Program-made: the position numbers and the translations under genes | Origin: Aquimarina latercula DSM 2041 | GTDB lineage: Bacteria; Bacteroidota; Bacteroidia; Flavobacteriales; Flavobacteriaceae | DNA: 64,000 bases | Reading direction: 5' to 3' | Assembly: GCF_000430645.1 (NCBI RefSeq) | Contig: NZ_AUMK01000011.1 | Coordinates: 1 to 64,000 of the forward strand | In this document: one piece after another, positions 19,501 through 27,132 of the stretch | Numbering within the stretch: the first letter of the stretch is position 1 | Layout of the letters: every line of letters starts with the position of its first letter | Notes under the pieces: model-generated | Seen by the model: only the letters and a program-made list of their open reading frames with translations | What the model was told of the DNA's origin: nothing | The model's database searches: none

Positions 19501-20430
19501 ATTTATTTTTGGGATAAAAACAATATGAATTTGAAAGCAGATATGGGAGAAAAAGAAACCGATGTGCTTAGAATTAGTAACGTTATTAACAGTGGTGAAA
19601 GTGCTGCTAAAAAATTAGTTCGATACGAGAATTTTGTTGCAGCTCTTAATCAGGTACGAGAAAGCAGTGATTGTACAATTATAAATTATACTCCACCCGA
19701 GGATGCAGGTTATTATGTGTTTAAAGATGGTACAATAAAACACATAACTGGAGGAAAAGAGATTGACTATTATGTAGAAACGGAGGAAGGAAGTAACACT
19801 TTTAAAAAAGTTGCCACATTGACTAAAAATGGATATGGTATGGTAAAATTTCCCGAAACTGGAGATGGATTTGGCAGTTATAGCACCCCTACAAGAGATG
19901 TAGGTGGTATTGATTCAAATGCAAAGAAAAGAAAAAGCGGACAAACAATATATACAACAACAGAGCATCAAGGCAAAGGAGATAGATACTTATTACCTAA
20001 AACTGCTGCTTGTTTGTTTGGCATGGCGAGTGAATTAGAAGATTTAGGATACACAGTAGATTTAGGGGATATGTCATCAGAAAATGGAAGTGATCCCGGC
20101 AAACCTGGGAGTCATCATAGTGGTCACGGTCACTTGGGAAAAAGAATCGGATTAGATGTTGATTTTAGATATGTTAATTCTGATAAAAAAAGTGTTAGAG
20201 GTAAATTCACAGAGTCTTGGTTTAATTTTGACAAAAATAAAAAGATCTTTGAAGTTGCAAAAAAGTATAATTTTGGAAGAAATTATACAACCAAAACCAA
20301 TTCGGTAGATTTAACTGTAGTTGAAGGAACTAGACATTCTAGTCATCATGATGATCATGGACATTTAGGGCTCAATACTAGTTTTGGCGCTATAAAAATA
20401 GATACAATTAATGTTAATAAAGTTGAGTAG
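16552..20430 (+). CDS. T6SS polymorphic effector: PAAR-like head, GH19 muramidase/chitinase, LAS-type peptidase-like tail
   Basis: 1,292 residues from the ATG at 16552; upstream in-frame codons overlap the previous gene. Domain order: an acidic N-terminus; a PAAR-like (DUF4280-type) Cys-containing head at about 48-185 (VCQGGKCSCNQ, GKCKLQPSGSSFLPCQPAITQW, STAMCAIGGMIKI); several Ig-like beta modules (about 190-800); a GH19 lysozyme/chitinase domain at about 810-1040 (HFLGQVAKETGFWSYNED with the likely catalytic Glu, and YRGRGLVQLTGKSNY, the family signature); and a C-terminal His/Asp-rich domain at about 1125-1292 (HHSGHGHLGKRIGLDVDF and RHSSHHDDHGHLG). The last resembles MepA/LAS metallopeptidases, which is less certain. 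It is inferred to be a cell-wall-degrading effector delivered on the VgrG spike. Confidence 0.85.
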   Translation: MFSALKKIFTDPNNETNNNAADGASSSDTPEGTDDENNEDTSNTSAAKTIVCQGGKCSCNQSETPTQIPLKVTTQSKFYINDENGSDKLIASTMELGQPFDAPFFGKCKLQPSGSSFLPCQPAITQWQKPYENVELVNGGKILTEDSTAMCAIGGMIKIEDHGQDPAQVNEAQIQNGTLAVTTLLNPMITEADLEILAGGGFDGDTTDDKGASVKKITTIDSKTKYIKDQWISFKVSKWYNENAADKDKVNWVVYDDAGETIHTYQDKGELLDVRFSEDGTYKIEAYGGSAGGTKAATYTVTIKKPELNRVDKNVAAKIRPGEQATFILAVDMPEVLDVATVEDVQWAVYKSTNKGRTYTETVENAVAGNTYKETVTFAEKGYYKIKATREEKTIETTLRVGLNGVTMIQLDKTSMRTHNDTIKLKVPDNAYSIKPPTAEEKQAIKWVVYDSAFNEVTALSGATGEIFELSDHTTEGDYYVEAYMNTSEIGRIKKGKTSSCIKKVTVTTPSVKRMEWTDSKGRYKTTCGFDEEVYVKLKLEAFNDQKIKLKFYNIQKDSSKTTIAETRAIKVDNKGEVHYKIKFDKNTYKEKLTNGSQKGAGYVVYEVLPDDDKEVIKHAKAGMSHFEHGMKINVKSKAAISGIFFEKSDKRVRNVLFDDTISCHIKSYNLIDKTVTINLYRYDRALGFDNLNPDDKVSSFTAIVDKEGKASFDFDIEKGWNGWVGTRETFYIEVEEVAWYSKAIRSQGVIIGYTKKDKLQNQVNPVVVEQSTFKKKNTKCVRCETDLITLDLEKVLDAHDGDLPLSNKYGKRVFDYLPDLNKYMKEFGINDNCRRRGHFLGQVAKETGFWSYNEDFVYSASKLKSTFGNFKTTEGNQKADDWGKTSSKNADEVKIANWAYAKGSKATELGNDEVTDGDWGNESHDGYKYRGRGLVQLTGKSNYKAFQKWYDKKKNKYSWPNYNFETNPGKVTEDSLIVALSAIYFWDKNNMNLKADMGEKETDVLRISNVINSGESAAKKLVRYENFVAALNQVRESSDCTIINYTPPEDAGYYVFKDGTIKHITGGKEIDYYVETEEGSNTFKKVATLTKNGYGMVKFPETGDGFGSYSTPTRDVGGIDSNAKKRKSGQTIYTTTEHQGKGDRYLLPKTAACLFGMASELEDLGYTVDLGDMSSENGSDPGKPGSHHSGHGHLGKRIGLDVDFRYVNSDKKSVRGKFTESWFNFDKNKKIFEVAKKYNFGRNYTTKTNSVDLTVVEGTRHSSHHDDHGHLGLNTSFGAIKIDTINVNKVE

Positions 20431-20446
20431 ATTAAATTATTTTGTT

Positions 20447-21277
20447 ATGACTAATATCGTTTTACTAATTTTGGCTTCTTTTTTATTTATACAATGTAAG
20501 GATACTTCCGAAAAAGCCTTAAATAGTCAAGTTGACCTAAAAATAACTACTAAAAATCAGCCATTAGACTCCATTTCTGAATCAAAAGAAAAACCAGTTC
20601 AAGCTAAAGATACAATCTTAGTTAAATTAAATAGCTTAGAGGTAATTATCAGTTTGAACAAAGATGAAAAAGAAGATTTTTCGATTGAATATGATAAATT
20701 GATAAGTTACGATAAACATGAGGCTAGAAATATATATGAGAAAAGGGATACTGTTATTGTAAATAGTGAGTATTCAGAAATGACTGGTATTTCTAATTTG
20801 AGTAATAAAAAACTGTCTTTTAATATAACACAAGATTTAAAAGCTAACGTTACTTATATTATAGGTGTAAGTTATGGTTTCGATAAACTTGGAGAAGATA
20901 TGCCTCCCAAAATCAATGAGTATTCATATGAGGTTAAAGATTCTGTTTTTTTAGATCTGTCTTCGATAAATAGTTTGATTACTAAAAGTGAAAAAGGATT
21001 AGAACTTTTGATTAAGAATAAACATTTTAAAGAAATACGAAAGAATATTTATAAAAATAAAAAGGAACTATATATAGATCTAATTAATGATAAATCTTCA
21101 ATTTATTATAAAGATGAGTATTATCGAAATTCAATGGAACAATTCTTGTCAAAAGAGATGAATGATTTTGAAACATTAGAGGATTTAGATGCATCAATAC
21201 AAGTTGCATTTATAGTAATTGAGTTTAAAGGAAAAACAAAAGAAGGTAAAGAGTTTACGGAGTATTTAGGTGGTTAA
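20447..21277 (+). CDS. Lipoprotein, candidate immunity protein of the effector
   Basis: 276 residues from ATG 20447, which gives a clean type II signal peptide MTNIVLLILASFLFIQC. An earlier start at 20411 overlaps the effector and weakens the signal. The mature region is Lys/Glu/Asp-rich with alternating strands and helices, and matches no family I recognise. Immunity proteins against periplasmic wall-degrading T6SS effectors are typically periplasmic or lipoproteins encoded immediately downstream. This gene lies 16 bp after the effector on the same strand, so immunity is the favoured inference. Anchoring to the inner face of the outer membrane is likely. Confidence 0.65.
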   Translation: MTNIVLLILASFLFIQCKDTSEKALNSQVDLKITTKNQPLDSISESKEKPVQAKDTILVKLNSLEVIISLNKDEKEDFSIEYDKLISYDKHEARNIYEKRDTVIVNSEYSEMTGISNLSNKKLSFNITQDLKANVTYIIGVSYGFDKLGEDMPPKINEYSYEVKDSVFLDLSSINSLITKSEKGLELLIKNKHFKEIRKNIYKNKKELYIDLINDKSSIYYKDEYYRNSMEQFLSKEMNDFETLEDLDASIQVAFIVIEFKGKTKEGKEFTEYLGG

Positions 21278-21413
21278 ATATGTTTTCTAAATAATGGTTT
21301 AGTTATAACAATCCAGGCTATTGTTATATCCATTTAATCAAAAAGAAAAATTCTTTAGATATTTTTATTGTGCTACTACCCCAGATTTGTTAGCGGATAA
21401 TAATCGTTTTTAT

Positions 21414-21641
21414 ATGAGCCAAATTAATTTTGCCGATGAGGTTTTAAATAGAGTAGCTTATCAAAAGGCAGTTATTACTATTTTTGATATGGTAAAAAAG
21501 GGAGAAGGTATTGATAAAAATACTCTAATTGACACCAGTGTTACAGTTCGTAGTTATGAAGTCGATTCTAAACATTGGAGCATCGAGTATTGGACAGAAG
21601 AAATGATTTTTAGCTTAGACAGCTATAATACTAATGTCTAA
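21414..21641 (+). CDS. Small hypothetical protein or gene remnant after the immunity gene
   Basis: 75 residues from the ATG at 21414; a TTG at 21321 would give 106 residues, with a stop just before it at 21306-21308. The sequence (FADEVLNRVAYQKAVITIFDMVKKGEGIDKNTLIDTSVTVRSYEVDSKHWSIEYWTEEM) is soluble and unlike anything I recognise. Its position, 136 bp after the candidate immunity gene with a poor start, suggests a second immunity protein or a decayed fragment. The 3' end overlaps the convergent 60-residue gene by 4 bp. Confidence 0.35.
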   Translation: MSQINFADEVLNRVAYQKAVITIFDMVKKGEGIDKNTLIDTSVTVRSYEVDSKHWSIEYWTEEMIFSLDSYNTNV

Positions 21642-21820
21642 AGTTCCGTGTTCTTTCTTCTCTTAATGTGCTGCCTTTTTTTAATTTTTTCCTGTAATTC
21701 CATCCCCAATCTAATGGTATTCATGACAAGATAAACAGCGGATACAATTTTGAGTACAGTTGTGATAGTATCTTTTTCGGAAGTATTACCTAAGATTTTA
21801 TTCATTTTGAATTGATTCAT
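21638..21820 (-). CDS. Small single-span membrane protein
   Basis: 60 residues. One hydrophobic segment (TTVLKIVSAVYLVMNTIRLGMEL) is followed by a very basic tail (KIKKRQHIKRRKN). It is the last of four consecutive small minus-strand genes, three of which encode one membrane segment each. No family recognised. A holin-like or membrane-anchor role is possible but not supported further. Confidence 0.4.
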   Translation of the reverse strand: MNQFKMNKILGNTSEKDTITTVLKIVSAVYLVMNTIRLGMELQEKIKKRQHIKRRKNTEL

Positions 21821-21838
21821 TATTAATAAACTGTTTGT

Positions 21839-22042
21839 TTATTCTTTACAAGCATCTCTAACCTCTTTAAAAGATCGGATCATTTTTGCCGTAGCACTAA
21901 AAAAGTATTTAGAGAGATATAGCATTCCAAAAACAGTTCCGCCTATTACTATAGTATTTGTTACTGTTTTTACAATTGGTTTTTTGAAAAAGGGTTGACT
22001 TTCCTTAGTCAATTTTTTAATAGTATCGATATTCTGCTGCAT
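21839..22042 (-). CDS. Small single-span membrane protein
   Basis: 67 residues from the ATG at 22042; an ATG at 22090 would add 16 basic residues overlapping the preceding gene more deeply. One clear membrane span (TVTNTIVIGGTVFGMLYLSKYFF) sits between a charged N-terminus and a short basic C-terminus. It overlaps the upstream 85-residue gene by 26 bp, suggesting translational coupling. Function unknown. Confidence 0.45.
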   Translation of the reverse strand: MQQNIDTIKKLTKESQPFFKKPIVKTVTNTIVIGGTVFGMLYLSKYFFSATAKMIRSFKEVRDACKE

Positions 22043-22274
22043 TCTCTCTTTTGAGGGATTTCTCTGGATGTTTTTTCTGTTTCTTTCCATAATTTTTAAT
22101 GATGATATAGGCAAGTAAGCACGCAAAACTTAGACTAGTTGCCCATATTACCTTTTTTAATTTTTGATTTTCAATTGTGAGGTCATTCCTGTGATCTGTA
22201 ATTAATTCGAGTTCTTCAGGGATATCTCTGATAAAATCTAACTTATAACAATCTATGATATTCTGGTTTTTCAT
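22017..22274 (-). CDS. Small single-span membrane protein
   Basis: 85 residues. The N-terminal half is acidic and possibly coiled (DFIRDIPEELELITDHRNDLTIENQKLKK). It is followed by one membrane segment (VIWATSLSFACLLAYIIIKNYG) and a basic tail. The topology resembles phage Rz-type spanins or holin-associated proteins only superficially. It lies 11 bp after the 116-residue protein gene and overlaps the next gene. Function unknown. Confidence 0.45.
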   Translation of the reverse strand: MKNQNIIDCYKLDFIRDIPEELELITDHRNDLTIENQKLKKVIWATSLSFACLLAYIIIKNYGKKQKKHPEKSLKRENAAEYRYY

Positions 22275-22285
22275 AATGAGACGGC

Positions 22286-22636
22286 TTATGTTTTTGTTAT
22301 CAAAAATTGTTCATCTTTAATGTTGATCAGTGCATATTCATAAACACAACTCCACAGTTTACCTTCTCTTTTAATTTTATGGGTAGTAATTCCAAAATGA
22401 AATCCGGCACCTAATAAATAATCTCTAGATTTGATAATTTCTTTATGATTGCCCAATATCTTTTTAAGAATATTCCGATTCACATCTAAGGCTCTGTCTA
22501 TTTCGGATTTCGCTTTACGCTTTTGTCGTGCTTTAAGATTGTTATATCGGATTTGATTTTCTCTAGTAGCAAAACGTTGATCACTGCGAGTAGGAGTAAA
22601 TTCTACTCCTGTTAATAGATCTTTTATTTGTTCCAT
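22286..22636 (-). CDS. Hypothetical basic protein
   Basis: 116 residues from the ATG at 22636 (MEQIKDLLTGVEFTPTRSDQRFATRENQIRYNN). The frame continues upstream to 22699, but those residues look like leader sequence. The middle is very basic (KARQKRKAKSEIDRAL), and the C-terminus is predicted beta (HFGITTHKIKREGKLWSCVYEYALINI). No family recognised. It is the first gene of a four-gene minus-strand operon, and its promoter must lie in the repeat-rich region to the right. Confidence 0.5.
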   Translation of the reverse strand: MEQIKDLLTGVEFTPTRSDQRFATRENQIRYNNLKARQKRKAKSEIDRALDVNRNILKKILGNHKEIIKSRDYLLGAGFHFGITTHKIKREGKLWSCVYEYALINIKDEQFLITKT

Positions 22637-23215
22637 ATCCCTATATTTTTTATGTAAAAATATGGATGTAAGACATTGAATTTTTGTAGATGAAACCAAA
22701 TTAACCTAAGTTAATATTGCTTATCATATTTTGGGGTATTTCTATAAGAAAAGTATATGGTGGAAGTTAGAAATGTACGCATATATAGCGTTTCCAATTT
22801 CCATAACATATAAGATGTTGAAAATCAGAAAAGTGCAAATCGATTAAAAGTGAGTTATGATTTCTACCTTCCAATGTACTGTTTAATCAAGTATAAGAAT
22901 ATTTAAAGTGCTTGTTTATAAGGTTTTATAATAAAAAAGTCCGTTTTAATATAAATTAACCTACATTATTCTACATTAAATCTATGACAACACAAGTTTT
23001 ATTACTTGTAATCTAGATTCAATGTATGTTAATCTATGTTATTCTAATTCAATTTGTCTATAACATATTTTATTATGGAAAAATATCACGTTGGAAAGAG
23101 GAAAAATGTGATTTGATTGATAAGAATTTCTAATATCTGAATTTCAGTAGATTAGAAACAATGGAAGCCAGAAATACTATATATGTGCGCGTTTCTAACT
23201 TCCACTGTTTATATA
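22637..23215. other. Repeat-rich gene-free region, putative replication origin
   Basis: No gene in about 580 bp. It holds two 45-bp elements (22760-22804 and 23161-23205) in inverted orientation, identical at 35 of 45 positions, each itself an imperfect palindrome of the form GGAAGyyAGAAA...TTTCyrryTTCC around an ATATATA centre. Between them lie two 18-bp direct repeats, TTAACCTACATTATTCTA at 22956-22973 and TTAATCTATGTTATTCTA at 23029-23046, and very AT-rich DNA. Lying next to the primase-helicase gene, it is a plausible element replication origin. Regulatory palindromes are an alternative. Confidence 0.5.
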
Positions 23216-25345
23216 TCATAATTCCATAGTCTTTTGTTTCTGACCTCTCTGAATAGGCGCGAGGTTATAAAAGACTTCTTTTCCTTCTTTTTTCTTTTGT
23301 AATACAGAAGGAACACCTTTTCCATTGGCTATAGGAATTCTTTTATCAATGCATTCTTGCAAGCGTTCGCGAATCGTTCGTTCACTACAATCAAAGAATG
23401 ATGCAAGTTCTTCAACTAAAGTTCGACTTTGAATGGAGCTTCTTAACATCTTAGATATCTGTTGTTGAATTTCAAATAGATCAGCTTTTGTTCTTCTTGA
23501 TCTTGCAGATTCATCGATAAGATCAGCATCCGCTTCTATAAGCCCATTGGTTTGTTCACAATACTTTATGTGAAAAGGTTCAGGACGTTTACCACCTCGA
23601 AACTTTAGTATATTCAATACAATTAAATCTGTAGGTCGTCTATTACTATCTTTTTCAAAACCTATTTGAATAGCAGTAGTTGCTTTGTTAAGTAGTTCTG
23701 TACCAAGATGCCCCCTAGCTTTATCTGTACTGCCAGGATTTTCGTGAATCAGTGCTAGAAAAGTAACATCTTCAGAATTAATACTATCGTTCATTAAATC
23801 TATCAGTTGCATACTATCGCTTGATCGGTTAAAATCTGGGATACAATCTGTAATGACGTCTAGTATGATAATCACGTGACCTGAATATAACTGTTTTACT
23901 CGTTTTATATAAGAGGTAAGTGCAGAAAACCGATCTTTTCTAGGAACTTGTAATAGGGAAATGTAATCAAAATCTTCTGGAGTATCTTCTCTTTGATGCC
24001 CTGCTTTTGTTAATATTTGCTGCAAAGCATACGGAAATTGCTCGGTAAGGTTTCGTTCGGTATCGACATAGCAAACAGTTACAGCTTGCGGCTTATTTCT
24101 TCTAAAGTTTAATAAGTCACTATCACAATACTCTTTTTTGATCAAAGCACTGCAAATAGTTTCTGCTAATCTGCTTTTATGCACACCTGCTTTTCCCTGT
24201 ATTACGTTGATTGTTCTTGGGTATAAAATTCCTACATCATTATGGAAGAGTAAGGGAGGTGTTTTATGAATTAGTTTTGCTTTACGTTCAGTAAGTACTT
24301 TTTGAGTTTCTAATAATAGTGGCATATAGTCGTTTTCTTTTGCAAGTGTTTTTGTAGATAGTAATTGTATCTCCTCTAGTGGTTCTGGAGCTTCTATAAC
24401 AACTTCAGGGTTATCTAATGAGTTGCCAAACGCAAAGAAATCTGAGATATCTTTTCCTTTATCTTTCATCGGTTTTTCAGGAAGTATCATTCGTTGCAAC
24501 CCATAATTATTAGATAGTTTTATAGATTGAGTAATACCGGTATGATCGATATCGTATAAAACGATTACTTCTTTAAATCTGGCTTTTAGATTATCAATAA
24601 TTTTTAGTGGTGGGTTAGCTGTTTCACTATTAAAACAAATTGCAGCTTCGTTGCGAGCATAAAGCGAGAGTACGTCTTTTTCTCCACCCGTTATAAAAAT
24701 ACGATTTCCTGTTTTTGGAAGTTGCGAGTATCCAAAGATATAAGCTTCAGGTTTGTTGCCTAACCACGCAAAACGAAAGCGAGTATTAAGCGGACAGTAG
24801 ATTTTGTAACAGTCACTGGAAATCTTATACCCATAGATGGGATTTTGCGAAGTAGCGTTAAAAGAAATACGCTTTCCTTGTGTGTTAATTCTAGTATAAT
24901 TTTGTAAGGCAGATACGCTAAAATGTTTAAGTATTGAAGCTTTGATTCCATACGGTAACCAATATTCTAAATCTTCAGGTTGCCACGCTTTTTTATGCTG
25001 TATTTCAAAGTCAATTTTAGTGTTGTTATAGGAGAGGTTTAAACTAAAATCTTGATTGATCACAATAAGAGTTTCTCTAAAGTCACATCGCTTTAACCGC
25101 ATGACCAAATCAAAAATATCTCCTTCATCATTTGTAGCAAAATCCTTATATCTCCAATCTCCGTTTTTGGTTTTATAAATATTAAAAGAAGGAGATTTTT
25201 GTTTTCTAGCCAAGAAGGGGTTAGAAATAAGCTTTCCGTGTTCTAAAATACCTTTATTATGATACGACTGTAAATAATGGTTAAAAGTATCCTGTAGGTC
25301 TATTTTGTTCAGGATATTTTCTTTTGTTAATATATCTGTTTTCAT
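23216..25345 (-). CDS. Primase-helicase: CHC2-like, TOPRIM and RecA-like ATPase
   Basis: 709 residues. The N-terminal ~110 residues resemble the primase CHC2-type region (ISNPFLARKQKSPSFNIYKTKNGDWRYKDFATNDEGDIFDLVM). A TOPRIM domain follows at about 205-300 (RIFITGGEKDVLSLYARNEAAICFNSE and VIVLYDIDHTG, with the DxD-like acidic pair). Next is a RecA-fold ATPase (about 365-600) with Walker A QGKAGVHKS, Walker B-like VIIILDVITD and the HENPGSTDKARGH loop. The C-terminus has a winged-helix-like domain (LVEELASFFDCSERTIRERLQECI). This architecture matches mobile-element replication proteins of the plasmid RepA/P4-alpha type. It is inferred to drive replication of the excised element from the neighbouring repeat region. 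Confidence 0.88.
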   Translation of the reverse strand: MKTDILTKENILNKIDLQDTFNHYLQSYHNKGILEHGKLISNPFLARKQKSPSFNIYKTKNGDWRYKDFATNDEGDIFDLVMRLKRCDFRETLIVINQDFSLNLSYNNTKIDFEIQHKKAWQPEDLEYWLPYGIKASILKHFSVSALQNYTRINTQGKRISFNATSQNPIYGYKISSDCYKIYCPLNTRFRFAWLGNKPEAYIFGYSQLPKTGNRIFITGGEKDVLSLYARNEAAICFNSETANPPLKIIDNLKARFKEVIVLYDIDHTGITQSIKLSNNYGLQRMILPEKPMKDKGKDISDFFAFGNSLDNPEVVIEAPEPLEEIQLLSTKTLAKENDYMPLLLETQKVLTERKAKLIHKTPPLLFHNDVGILYPRTINVIQGKAGVHKSRLAETICSALIKKEYCDSDLLNFRRNKPQAVTVCYVDTERNLTEQFPYALQQILTKAGHQREDTPEDFDYISLLQVPRKDRFSALTSYIKRVKQLYSGHVIIILDVITDCIPDFNRSSDSMQLIDLMNDSINSEDVTFLALIHENPGSTDKARGHLGTELLNKATTAIQIGFEKDSNRRPTDLIVLNILKFRGGKRPEPFHIKYCEQTNGLIEADADLIDESARSRRTKADLFEIQQQISKMLRSSIQSRTLVEELASFFDCSERTIRERLQECIDKRIPIANGKGVPSVLQKKKEGKEVFYNLAPIQRGQKQKTMEL

Positions 25346-25425
25346 TTTCTTTTGTTTTGAAATTTTTAGGATGCCTTATGATATTCAGAGCTTAATTCTG
25401 AATAGAACTAAGACACCCCATATTG

Positions 25426-25656
25426 TTATTTCCCTAATTGTTTATGCCTTTTTAATTCCGCATTGACTTCATCTATATGGAAATACATTTTATTGCCATA
25501 TGTGTAGGGAGTCAATTTTAGAATTCCATTTTCTCTCCACCTCCATATAGTTGTATATGAAACTGGTGGATTAAACAATTTCCTAATTTCATTGAGACTA
25601 TAATATTCGGCATCAGGATTAATAAGCTCTGTCTCTGTTCTGATAAATGTTTTCAT
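25426..25656 (-). CDS. AlpA/MerR-type DNA-binding protein
   Basis: 76 residues. YSLNEIRKLFNPPVSYTTIWRWRENGILKLTPYTYGNKMYFHIDEVNAELKRHKQLG is a winged helix-turn-helix of the excisionase/AlpA (helix_turn_helix_17) type, with the conserved TIWRWRExG recognition helix. In satellites and ICEs such proteins control excision and replication genes. It lies between another small DNA-binding gene and the primase-helicase gene in one minus-strand operon. Confidence 0.75.
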   Translation of the reverse strand: MKTFIRTETELINPDAEYYSLNEIRKLFNPPVSYTTIWRWRENGILKLTPYTYGNKMYFHIDEVNAELKRHKQLGK

Positions 25657-25676
25657 ATCTGTTTATCATTTTAGCG

Positions 25677-25952
25677 TTAGATCTTGTTTTTTTCTAGAAA
25701 AGCTAGAATGCTCTTCCTAGAGTACAATATGGTACGCCCATGTTGAGAAGCAGTAATGTGATTTTCATATAGAAGCTTTCTTAATTTTCCATTACTCTTT
25801 ATGCCGAGTAATTGTTTTGCTTCTATAGCGTTTACCCAATCAGAAGCTTTTGGATCTTTAACAGGTTTTTCAGTTTTCTTAACCCTTTGGATTACCTCTT
25901 CTACTAGCTTATAAAAAGCTTTTGTTTCGAATACAATGAATTTCCCTTTCAT
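25677..25952 (-). CDS. Excisionase-like DNA-binding protein
   Basis: 91 residues. The C-terminal half, DWVNAIEAKQLLGIKSNGKLRKLLYENHITASQHGRTILYSRKSILAFLEKNKI, is a helix_turn_helix_17/excisionase-like DNA-binding domain as found in Bacteroidetes mobilisable elements. The N-terminal part is a short helical extension with a Lys-rich linker. First gene of the three-gene replication operon with the 76-residue protein and the primase-helicase. A role in excision or replication control is inferred. Confidence 0.75.
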   Translation of the reverse strand: MKGKFIVFETKAFYKLVEEVIQRVKKTEKPVKDPKASDWVNAIEAKQLLGIKSNGKLRKLLYENHITASQHGRTILYSRKSILAFLEKNKI

Positions 25953-26322
25953 CTTGTTTTTGATTTTAATGAATACTCTTTTAAGTCATTGTACTTTGCA
26001 AAGTCAATTATATTGATAGATATCTGTTGTAAATGTTAGATATATAATTGTGAAAAACAATAGGGTTAGAGAGGAGTAGAAACCATAAAGGTTAGGAGTA
26101 CATTTTTTAATGCTATTGTATGCGGAGATATGTTTTTTAATGTTTCCAAATGTAATTATATGTAAGTGACTTTTCGGTTGTAAAATCGAGCGCAACACTA
26201 ATTTTTAACAAAAAAATAACTTTTTAAGAGTGCTTTTTTGGAGGTTTTTGAGTGTTTGAAGAGGCCGGTTTGTGCGTAAAAACGTCAAATGGGGTTGGTT
26301 GGGGGTTAAATAGTGTTAATAC
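25953..26322. other. Gene-free boundary between replication and defence modules
   Basis: No convincing gene: a 64-residue frame at 26004-26198 has no recognisable features. A G-rich run, GGGGTTGGTTGGGGG, lies at about 26290-26304 (plus strand). It is followed by AT-rich sequence with a loose inverted repeat just after the end of the defence operon. The minus-strand promoter of the 91-residue DNA-binding protein must lie here, but I could not place it with confidence. Confidence 0.4.
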
Positions 26323-27093
26323 TTAACAATTAATATTAGTTGATTTTGAATACTGTATTGCCAAATTTTGCTTTAAAACCTCCAGCTTATTAATAATTTC
26401 TCTTTCAGTTTTCCATTTGTACCTATTATAGTCTTTTATGAGAAATCTGATAAAAGAGAATAGCATAAAAATTGAGAATGTAAACAGGAGTAAAGTAAAA
26501 TAGAGTACTATACTTTCTTCTGAAAGTAAATCTTTAATGGTTAATTTTTTTAAAAATAACTGCCATATAGCTGCCACTAAACCTGGGAAAATTGTTATAG
26601 CCCCACTCCAATAAACAAAGGACTTTTCAGTTTCATTTATTTTGAGCTTTATTGATTCTATAAATGAGTCAATAAGATCTAGGTCGTTTCTATTTTTATT
26701 CAATAGACCTGAGGTTATTAAAGAATTATAAAATAAGGTAACCTTATAATCGAAATATGCAGTAGTCCACCAAGGTTTAAAAAATCTTTTAGAAGGCAGT
26801 AATTCTTTTTTACGTTCTTTAAAAGCAATTTTAAGAATTAGTTTTTTGCCTATTGGATTCACAATTAGCAGATTGGTTGTCAGTAAGGTCAATATGCTTA
26901 GAACGATTGATGAAATTACGAATATTAGACTGATATCTTTTAATCCAAAACACCAAGCGTAAGCAACCCAAGAAACAATAATTGTAAAGAAAAGACTAAG
27001 TATAGGTGAGTAATGTAAAAACCGAAGATATGGAGTATTGAAAATCAAAGTTTTATCTGATGCAATTTGTAAATGACTATAAATGTTTTTCAT
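26323..27093 (-). CDS. Predicted four-helix membrane protein ending the defence operon
   Basis: 256 residues from ATG 27093; a TTG at 27120 would add nine. Two N-terminal spans (YSPILSLFFTIIVSWVAYAWCF, LIFVISSIVLSILTLLTTNLLIV), a central cytosolic region of about 95 residues, then two more spans (YWSGAITIFPGLVAAIWQLFL, VLYFTLLLFTFSIFMLFSFIRFLI) and a basic tail. Not assigned to a family. It is the last gene of the minus-strand operon, 39 bp after the DUF5655 gene. Membrane proteins in abortive-infection systems often act as killing effectors, but there is no motif here to prove it. Confidence 0.6.
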   Translation of the reverse strand: MKNIYSHLQIASDKTLIFNTPYLRFLHYSPILSLFFTIIVSWVAYAWCFGLKDISLIFVISSIVLSILTLLTTNLLIVNPIGKKLILKIAFKERKKELLPSKRFFKPWWTTAYFDYKVTLFYNSLITSGLLNKNRNDLDLIDSFIESIKLKINETEKSFVYWSGAITIFPGLVAAIWQLFLKKLTIKDLLSEESIVLYFTLLLFTFSIFMLFSFIRFLIKDYNRYKWKTEREIINKLEVLKQNLAIQYSKSTNINC

Positions 27094-27132
27094 ATCTAAT
27101 TTGTTACCATTTGGAGGCAAATAAGTAATAAT

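Noticed and set aside
26004-26198. 64-residue ORF between the replication and defence modules
   Set aside because: Low-complexity AT-rich frame with no motif and no coupling to neighbours; kept as intergenic.
26290-26304. G-quadruplex or oriT signal in the G-rich run
   Set aside because: Only a two-tier quadruplex could form, and no relaxase gene or nic-like inverted repeat accompanies it; insufficient support.
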